NCBI GenBank assembly: GCA_031082105.1
Contig: JAVHLO010000265.1
Coordinates: 1 to 5,395, forward strand
From: Planctomycetota bacterium
GTDB taxonomy: Bacteria > Planctomycetota > MHYJ01 > JACQXL01 > JAVHLO01
Length of the DNA stretch: 5,395 bases
Direction of reading: 5' to 3'
The translations under genes were made by a program, and so were the position numbers. The notes beneath the pieces were generated by a model. That model saw only the letters and a list, made by a program, of their open reading frames with translations, was not told the origin of the DNA and made no database searches. Every line of letters begins with the position of its first letter. Positions within the stretch are counted from its first letter, which is position 1. This document shows, in pieces, positions 1 through 5,395 of the stretch.

Positions 1-3000
1 CGGGCGCGACGAAACTCTTCTACAATTTCACTGTCAACAGTACTGGGATAAAAACACTCGGCGGCGCGCTGGAGGTTGACGGCGCGCTTACGATCACGGC
101 AGGCACGCTGGCTACTGCCAACAATGCCATAACTGTCACAGGCAACTGGACGAACAGCACCGGCACGTTCACTGCGGGAAACGGCACGGTGACTTTCGAC
201 GGCGCCGCCGCTACGATCACGACGGGTGGCACGGGCGCGACGAAACTCTTCTACAATTTCACTGTCAACAGTACTGGGATAAAAACGCTCGGCGGCGCAC
301 TTGACGTTGACGGCGCGCTCACGATAACGGCCGGCACGCTCGATGTGTCAGCCACGAACTACGCCATCAGCGTCGCCGGCAACTGGGTGAGGAACGGTGG
401 GACGTTCACTCCGCAGGCCGGCACAGTCACATTCGACGGCGGCGCCGCGCAATCGATAGGCGGCACGGCAGACACGACGTTCAACAACCTGACGCTTTCC
501 ACTGCGCAGACGCGGACGATTGCGGACGGGAGAACCATCACCATCAACGGCACACTGACCTGGACCGCGGTCGCGAACAACAACCTGTCGGTCGGTTCTG
601 CCGCCGCTGCAACGCTGACGCTGGCCGGGGCCATCACGATACCGGGCTCCTGCACGCTCACGGCCGTGTCGACGAGCGCGATCAATGTTGCCGGTAACTG
701 GACGAACAGCGGGACATTCACGCCGAACTCGAGCACTGTGACGTTTACAGGCGCGGCCGCGACGATCACGACGGGTGGGACGGGCGCCGGGAAGTTGTTC
801 TACAACTTCACGGTCAACAGCGCGGGAATCAAGACGCTCGGCGGCGCACTCGACGTGGACGGCGTGCTCACGATAACCGCCGGCACACTCGACGTGTCCG
901 CCACAAACTACGCCATCAACGTGGCCGGCAACTGGAGCAACAGCGGGACGTTCACGTCGGGGACAGGAACTGTCACTTTCGACGGCGCCGCGGCGACTAT
1001 AGCAACCGGTGGGGCGGGCGCCGGGAAGTTGTTCTACAACTTCACGGTCGACAGCACGGGAATCAAGACGCTCGGCGGCGCCCTCGACGTGGACGCCGCG
1101 CTCACGCTTACCGCAGGCACACTGGCTACCGCTAACAACAACATCAATGTTGCAGGCGGCTGGACGAACAACGCGACGTTCACGGCCGGGACCGGCACTG
1201 TGACTTTCGATGGCGCCGCAGCGACCATAACAACGGGCGGGACGGGCGCTGCAAAGCTGTTCTACAACTTCACAGTCAACAGTACTGGTATCAAGACTCT
1301 CGGAGGCGCGCTCGACGTGGATGCTGCGCTCACAATTACTGCGGGCACGCTCGCCACCGCCAACAACAATATCAACGTCGCAGGCAACTGGAGCAACAGC
1401 GCCACGTTCACCGCGGGAACTGGAACAGTCACTCTGGACGGCGCCGCGGCCACCATAACGACTGGCGGGACGGGGGCGGGCAAGCTGTTCTACAATTTCA
1501 CGGTCAACAGCACAGGCGCGAAGACACTTGCGGGCGCGCTGGACGTTGATGGGACGCTCACCATCACCGCCGGTACGCTTGACGTGTCGGTCACAAACTA
1601 CGCCATCAGCGTGGCCGGCAACTGGGTAAGGGATGGCGGGACGTTCACCCCGCAGGCCGGCACGGTAACATTCGACGGCGGCGCCCCGCAGACTATTGGC
1701 GGCACGCAGAACACGGCTTTCTGGAGTCTGACCCTCTCAACGGCGCAAACGCGCACGATAGCAGATGGGAGGACGATCACGGTCAACGGGACGCTGACGT
1801 GGACTGCGGGCAGTTTCTCGGTCGGGTCTGCTGCGGCGGCGACCCTCACATTGGCGGGTTCCATTACGATCCCGAACACCTACACGTTGACAGCCGTCTC
1901 AACGAGCGCGATCAATGTTGGCGGCGACTGGACGAACAACGGCACGTTCACGCCCAACTCGAGCACCGTGACGTTCACGGGAGGCGCTGCCCAGACGATA
2001 GGCGGCACCGCCAACCCGACTTTCTTCAACCTCACGATTAACAAGACCGGCTCGACAGCCTCCACTGCGCTGACCCTGACGATAAACGGCGACTATCGAA
2101 ACACGAACGCGGGAGCTTTCAGCGCGACTGCCGCAACGACCTTCGGCAGCACAGGCGCAAGCGCGATCGCGCACACCTCCACCGGCAACTCCACGTTCAG
2201 CAACAGTGTAACCATCAACAAGTCGGCGGCGGTTACCGTTACTTATTCCCAAAGCGCGGCAGGCACCATGACCGTGACGAGCGACTTCACAAATCAGGGC
2301 AGCGGGATATTCGACATGACCAGCGGCACGCTCACTGTCCAAGGCAACGTCACAAATACCGGCACTGCGCGGTGGACGGCGTCGGCGGGCACGCCCACCG
2401 TCGCCATGACCGGCAACGCCGCCACGACCATCGCGAACAGCTCGACGGGCGCGGCGCCGCAGCTCTCGTTCTGCAACCTCACCGTGAACAAGGGCGCGGT
2501 CGTCTCGGTTGATTCCGCCGGCAACTTCAACGTCAATCGGGACCTCGTGCTCACCGGCTCCGGTGACTTCGAGCCGCCGACGACGGCGACGCTCACGTTT
2601 GGCGGTACCCTCGCCGGTGCCATCCAAGACACGAGTACCGGCTCGATTCTGAGTTTCAACCATTTTGAGGTTGCCAAGACCGCCGCTGTGACGGTGTCCA
2701 CAGCGCTCGATCTGACAATCCTCGGAAACTACACGTGCAGCGGCTCGGGCAGCTTCAGCGCTACGGCCGGGACAATGACTTTCGCCGGGACCGCCGCCGC
2801 CGGCATCTCGCACAGTTCCACAGGCACCACGACTTTCAACAATCTGACCGTCAACAAGACCGCGGCGGTTACCGTCACGGCAAGCCAGTCCGCCGGAAGC
2901 GCCATCGCCGTCAGCGGCAACGTGTCGCTGCTGGGCAGCCAGACCTTCCAACCGACGACCGGCACGATCTCGATCAGCGGCAACCTCTCGAACGCCGGGG

Positions 3001-5395
3001 CCGCCATACTCAGCGCTACCGGCGGCACTATCACCATGGCGGGGACTCTGGCAGCCTCGATCTCGAATTCCTCGACCGGCAGCATGACCTTCTATGCGCT
3101 TACGATCGCCAAGACTGCCGCAGTGATGGTTACCGCGAATTGCACGTTTACCATCCTGCAGAACTTCACGAACTCGAACTCGGGTTCGTTCCAGGTCTCG
3201 CTCGGGACGGAGACGCCGTGGCAGACGAACCAGAACGGCACGCTGACCACCGATCTTGCCTGGGACTACACGATGGGCTATCGCTTCACCGTTAACGCCG
3301 CGGGGCAGATTACGGAGCTCGGCGGCTACTTCAACGGCAACAAGACGGTGAAACTGTGGGACGCCTCGACTCAGATTCTGTTGGAGCAGGTCAACATCAA
3401 CTCGGCCAACAACTGGGTGTGGGTTCCCATTCCGCCCGTTGATGTATCGCCCGGCCAGAGCTTCGTCGTGGCTGTTTACGCGGCCGGCACCGGCGCGTCG
3501 TATCGAAGTTCTATCGACACGCTGCCGAGGACGTATGGAAACGTCACAATTGAAGCTTCCGTACGTGGGATCGGGAACGTATACCCCACAACACCCAGCA
3601 CGACCATCATGTACGGACAGGCGGACGTGAAGATCGTCGGCCCGCCCACGGTGCATTTTGCCGGCACCGCAGCGGGAACGATGTCGCACACGTCTACGGG
3701 CACGACCGCCTTCTACAACCTCAATGTGAACAAGTCCGGCGGGGGCTCCGTCAGTTCCACGGCGACCTGCTCGGTCGCCGGCAGGTTCTCCACGGTAGGA
3801 ACTGGCGCCTTCACGGCCACCGCCGGGACGGTAACCCTGAACGGCACGAATCAGACTATTGAAGGCTCGGTTGCGCCGACATTCTTCAATCTCACTGTTG
3901 GCGGGACTTCAACGCTCAGCCTTCAATCGGACCTGAATGTCTCAGGCACCTTGCTCGTCACCGGCATATTCACGGTTGCGGGAAACCGGACAATCAAGAT
4001 CGGCACTGCGGCCGCGTCCGGCACGGTGACCATAAATGGGACTTTCAACGCTTCAGGCACGACACCCACGGTCATGGCATTTTCCTCCTCGTTCAGACAG
4101 TCCTTCACAGTGAACGGGACACTCAACGTGCAGAGGCTCAATTTCCAGGGGGGAAACACGAACGGCTTGAGGATCGCCGCGGGGGCGATAGTCACGAATC
4201 TCAATAACGTTGCGTTCACTAACGCCCTGAGCGGCGGCAGGCACATGACCATCGAAGCGGCGTACGTAGGCACGTGCACCGGTTGCAGCTTCGACAGTTC
4301 CTTCACACTCGGCAGCGGGAAGAACGTGTACTTGAACAACGCCTCCGCCAACGTCGTTATGGCGAGCTGGACCGGCGCGGGCGGCGGGGCATCCTATCAC
4401 CAGGTCGTGGCCGGGACGCTCATCTGGGAATCGTCGCCGCCGCTCGCCCCCTCCGACTTGACCTGTGAAGCGCAGGCGACGCCCGTTCTCAACGTGACGG
4501 ACTCCAGTCCCGAACTCCGCGCCAGACACAATGACCCGGACGGCGATTCGACGAACGCCTACTACCTGCAGGTCTCCACAGATTCGTCTTTCACCAGTGT
4601 GACTCACTGGGACATCGGGCCGATTGCCATCACGCTGGCGAACGGGGAGCTCTCGCCCGATATCCCGTACAACGGGACCTTCCTCACGTGGGGTATCATG
4701 TACTCTTGGCGCATCCGGTTCCGCGACGTGAACAACACGATCGGAAGCTGGTCGGCCACTCAGCAATTCACAATGACCGTGCCGTCGCAAACGTTGCCGG
4801 TCAACGGCTGGAACATGATCGGCGTACCCGTCGGCGCCAACGCGACCGTCGCGGCGATCTTTGGCGATGACATTCCGGGAGTGGTCGTCTATGAATGGAA
4901 CGAGACCGCGCGAGTCTGGCAACAGACCAACACGATCGTGCCCGGCCGCGGATATCTCGTGTACTCGGCGCAGACCTTCGTGGACGTGGATTCAGGCGCG
5001 GCCCGGTGGGGCAACCTGATCATGAACAACCTCGGGTACACCACGCTCGGAAGCCCGACGCCGTTCGAGAGTTCCACGAACCAGTTCCGCGGATATCATG
5101 TGATCAGCCATCCATTCCTGGTGGCGCCGAACTGGACCACTATCTGGGCAGCCAGCGTGAATCTCGCCGACACCTACTACTGGTGGAACGGGTCAAGCTA
5201 CGTCTACTATGATGCGTCACCGCAATTCGACGGCGGCGCAGGCAACGCCGTCCCCGCCTGGCGCGGAATCTGGATACAGGTTACGAACGCGGTTAACGAG
5301 GTTGAGATTCCGAACCCGGTCAACCCGCCGGAGGCCGGCGAGCCGCCGATTGACGCCAACTACTGGTACCTCCAGATCGTGGCGACTTCCGGCGC
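1..5395 (+). CDS. Giant repetitive beta-strand-rich surface or secreted protein (adhesin-like), internal fragment open at both ends
   Basis: One frame (codons at positions divisible by 3; bases 1-2 finish a codon begun upstream) is open for 1797 codons with no stop, and its phase agrees at both ends, so there is no frameshift. The translation is a string of Thr/Gly/Asn/Ala/Ser-rich repeats with alternating hydrophobic residues, typical of beta-solenoid stalks. A DUF4082-like insert, an Fn3-like domain and two GW..I..P domains follow. Residue n lies at base 3n. No start, signal peptide, stop or anchor is visible, so export to the cell surface or medium is inferred from composition and domain types. 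The first in-frame ATG is at 2268, deep inside the repeats, and is not a plausible start. Cysteines are rare and mostly single, as in extracellular proteins. I do not recognise a named gene; adhesion or envelope structure is the best guess. The coding call is near certain, the role is not. Confidence 0.95.
249..797 (+). repeat. Long type A unit, copy 1 (183 residues)
   Basis: This unit starts like the others (FYNFTVNSTG, ITAGTLDVS, GNWVRNGGTFTPQAGTVTFDG). It then adds a segment not found in the short units: GGAAQSIGG, an F-N-N-L-T-L strand, STAQTRTIADGRTIT-x-NGTLTW, SVGSAAAATLTLAG, ITIP, and LTAVSTSAINVAGNW. It closes with TPNSSTVTFTG and the standard AAATITTGGTG linker into the next unit. 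A second copy lies exactly 1239 bases downstream. This copy carries a cysteine at residue 217 (base 651), one of very few in the array; the matching position in copy 2 is tyrosine. Confidence 0.9.
1488..2027 (+). repeat. Long type A unit, copy 2 (about 180 residues)
   Basis: This is the paralogous copy of the long unit at 249-797. It matches in order throughout: GNWVRDGGTFTPQAG, STAQTRTIADGRTITVNG, SVGSAAAATLTLAG and LTAVSTSAINVGGDW. The offset is 1239 bases up to the TLTW motif and 1230 bases afterwards, because copy 2 lacks three codons after TLTWTA. It differs at its end. Copy 1 leaves through AAATITTGG and FYNFTVNS, whereas this copy leaves through GGAAQTIGGTANPTFFNLTI, so it is also the junction between the type A and type B arrays. 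Confidence 0.88.
2028..3899 (+). repeat. Type B diverged coding repeat array, interrupted by an inserted domain
   Basis: The repeat anchor is a strand of the form F-x-N-L-T-(V/I)-N-K-(T/S)-A-A-V-T-V, usually preceded by (H/N)-(T/S)-STG and by a F-(A/G)-G-T strand. The N (or equivalent) of the NK pair lies at 2040, 2217, 2487, 2673, 2853, 3108 and 3729, and the last matching anchor ends at 3900. Spacings are 59, 90, 62, 60, 85, 207 and 57 residues. The 207-residue gap contains the domain at 3198-3647; without its 150 residues the spacing is 57, matching the short class. Units are far less alike than those of the type A array, which suggests an older expansion. The fold is presumably the same solenoid continued. 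Confidence 0.85.
3198..3647 (+). other. Inserted globular domain, DUF4082-like (residues about 1066-1215)
   Basis: The repeat pattern stops after N-S-G-S-F-Q-V and resumes with TVHFAGTAAGTMSHTSTG. The sequence between is different in kind: richer in aromatic and charged residues, with no internal repeat. It contains YRFTVNAAGQITELGGYF, then KTVKLWD and Q-I-L-L-E, then NNWVWVPIPPVDVSPGQSFV and V-A-V-Y. This order (strand with a G-x-I/V-T-x-L turn, a 'v-x-L-W-d' strand, a W-V-x-V strand, 'v-x-PG-x-x-y/f-v-v-a-v-y') resembles my recollection of DUF4082, a beta-sandwich domain of secreted bacterial proteins whose function is not established. The boundaries are well supported by the repeat phase; the family name is tentative. 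Confidence 0.55.
3900..4442 (+). other. Irregular beta-rich region closing the repeat stalk (residues about 1300-1480)
   Basis: After the last type B anchor the strands continue (LNVSGTLLVTGIFTVAGN, TVTINGTFNASG, FTVNGTLNVQRLNFQGG) but no fixed period remains. The middle part, with L-N-N-V-A-F-T-N and then C-T-G-C-S-F and N-V-Y-L-N-N, reads like right-handed beta-helix turns in which short strands are separated by Asn- or Gly-rich corners. It contains a C-x-x-C pair at residues 1425 and 1428 (bases 4275 and 4284). The region ends with H-Q-V-V-A-G-T-L-I-W just before the Pro-rich entry to the next domain. I see no catalytic motif. It is most likely the end or cap of the solenoid; this is inference. 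Confidence 0.5.
4443..4781 (+). other. Fibronectin-III/Ig-like domain (residues about 1481-1593)
   Basis: The domain begins after a Pro-rich stretch (S-S-P-P-L-A-P-S-D-L), usual for Fn3 boundaries. Key elements in order are: a hydrophilic N-D-P-D-G-D loop, the strand Y-Y-L-Q-V-S-T-D followed by S-S-F-T, a W-D-I-G turn, then M-Y-S-W-R-I-R-F-R-D and G-S-W-S-A-T-Q-Q-F. The late Y-x-W-R-(I/V)-x-x-x-D and the closing S-W-S-x-x-x-x-F are hallmarks of Fn3-like domains in secreted bacterial proteins, where they act as spacers or in binding to other molecules. Its length of about 113 residues is slightly above the usual 90-100. It sits between the stalk and the GW..I..P domains. Confidence 0.65.
4806..4997 (+). 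other. GW..I..P domain, first copy (residues about 1602-1665)
   Basis: The copy opens with GWNMIGVPVG, continues through a short I-F-G-D-D-I-P segment to V-V-V-Y-E-W-N, and ends with a W-Q-Q strand and V-P-G-R-G-Y-L-V-Y. The order 'G-W-N-x-I-G-x-P ... Y-x-W-N ... W ... P-G-x-G-Y-x-V' is a recurring pattern in extracellular proteins of bacteria and archaea. I recall the pattern but not a Pfam name or a known activity. A second copy follows about 30 residues later (5091-5309), with a linker between them that I could not assign (4998-5090). Confidence 0.6.
5091..5309 (+). other. GW..I..P domain, second copy (residues about 1697-1769)
   Basis: The motif order matches the preceding copy: GYHVISHPF aligns with GWNMIGVPV, Y-Y-W-W-N with V-Y-E-W-N, and V-P-A-W-R-G-I-W-I-Q-V with V-P-G-R-G-Y-L-V-Y. 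It is longer by about nine residues, mainly in the Q-F-D-G-G-A-G-N loop before the last strand, and is rich in Trp and Tyr. The two copies probably form one pair or a pseudo-dimeric domain. The internal duplication is seen directly; any binding role, for instance to sugars because of the exposed aromatics, would be speculation. Confidence 0.6.
5310..5395 (+). other. Pro-rich linker and start of a further C-terminal domain, cut by the window end
   Basis: The linker (P-N-P-V-N-P-P-E-A-G-E-P-P) is followed by Y-W-Y-L-Q-I-V-A-T-S-G-A, still in frame at the last base. A W-x-(L/V)-Q-(I/L)-x-x-x-x-G start after a Pro-rich linker resembles the beginning of a C-terminal beta-sandwich module I have seen before sorting or FlgD-like domains in secreted proteins of environmental bacteria. 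Too little is present to assign it. It does show that the protein continues beyond this window. Confidence 0.4.

Larger units (their letters stand above)
1..2027 (+). repeat. Type A coding tandem repeat array (76-78-residue units plus two long units)
   Basis: Each unit follows the order FYNFTVNSTGIKTLGGALDV, then D(G/A)-x-L-T-I-T-A-G-T-L, a variable N-rich stretch, a GNW(T/S)NS-like motif, GTFT-x-G-x-GTVTFDG, and A-A-A-T-I-T-T-G-G. The first F of the anchor FYNFTVN lies at 18, 249, 798, 1032, 1260 and 1488, giving periods of 231, 549, 234, 228 and 228 bases (77, 183, 78, 76 and 76 residues). The 183-residue unit is a normal unit with about 106 extra residues. The regular spacing of Gly turns and short hydrophobic strands suggests a stacked beta-solenoid forming a rod. 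The first unit begins before the window, so the array is longer than seen here. Periods were counted directly; the fold is inferred. Confidence 0.93.

Noticed and set aside
1..2027. The direct repeats considered as a CRISPR array or non-coding satellite
   Set aside because: Unit lengths are 228-234 bases, the units are coding throughout, length changes are multiples of three, and there are no short palindromic repeats with unique spacers.
20..2065. Several short minus-strand open frames with Val/Pro/Ala-rich, mutually similar translations
   Set aside because: They resemble one another only because they are antisense readings of the same + strand repeats. None spans a repeat junction or has independent support.
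2268..2270. First in-frame ATG as a possible real start codon
   Set aside because: The same repeat pattern runs straight through it from upstream, no signal peptide follows, and no Shine-Dalgarno-like stretch precedes it at a proper distance.
2735..3295. A 186-codon + strand open frame in another phase
   Set aside because: It overlaps the long coding frame, its translation is rich in Arg, Gln and His without motifs, and it begins and ends inside the repeat-coding region with no ribosome-binding context.
3198..3647. The inserted domain considered as a mobile element or recent DNA insertion
   Set aside because: There are no terminal inverted repeats, target duplications or recombinase sequences. 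It keeps the reading frame and has similar base composition to its surroundings, so it is best read as a protein domain.
1899..3689. A 596-codon open frame on the minus strand
   Set aside because: It lies codon-for-codon in register with the + gene, so it is open only because the + gene avoids TCA, TTA and CTA codons. It ends exactly at an in-frame TCA at 1899. Its translation is Arg/Gly-rich with no recognisable motif, whereas the + frame shows clear repeats and domains.

Overview
The window is the interior of one very large gene on the + strand. A single frame, with codons starting at positions 3, 6, 9 and so on, runs from the first base to the last without a stop codon. It gives 1797 complete codons, and both ends of the gene lie outside the window. 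There is no in-frame ATG before position 2268, so a start-to-stop ORF search can miss this frame although it is plainly the coding one. No RNA gene, promoter, terminator, mobile element or second gene could be supported.

The protein is a repetitive, Thr/Gly/Ala/Asn/Ser-rich, beta-strand-rich polypeptide of the kind seen in giant secreted or surface proteins (adhesin-like, beta-solenoid-like). Reading from the N-terminal side: (1) positions 1 to about 2027 hold a highly regular array of 76-78-residue 'type A' repeats, with two 180-residue 'long' units spaced exactly 1239 bases apart. (2) Positions about 2028-3899 hold a more diverged array of 57-62-residue and 85-90-residue 'type B' repeats. 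One of these is split by an inserted globular domain of about 150 residues that resembles DUF4082. (3) Positions 3900-4442 look like irregular beta-helix or solenoid-end sequence. (4) Positions 4443-4781 hold a fibronectin-III/Ig-like domain. (5) Positions 4806-5309 hold two copies of a domain with a G-W/Y-x-x-I-x-x-P motif. (6) A Pro-rich linker follows, then the first residues of a further domain cut off by the window end.

The organism cannot be named. GC content is high, third codon positions favour G or C, and no introns are needed, so this is a prokaryote. The C-terminal order (Fn3-like, then paired GW..I..P domains, then a W-x-L-Q-I start) recalls large secreted proteins of environmental candidate phyla and related bacteria. 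That placement is inference from memory, and an archaeal source is not excluded. The likely architecture is a long, stiff, repeat-built stalk carrying globular domains near its C-terminal end, exported across the cell envelope. The signal peptide and any sorting or anchoring signal would lie outside the window.
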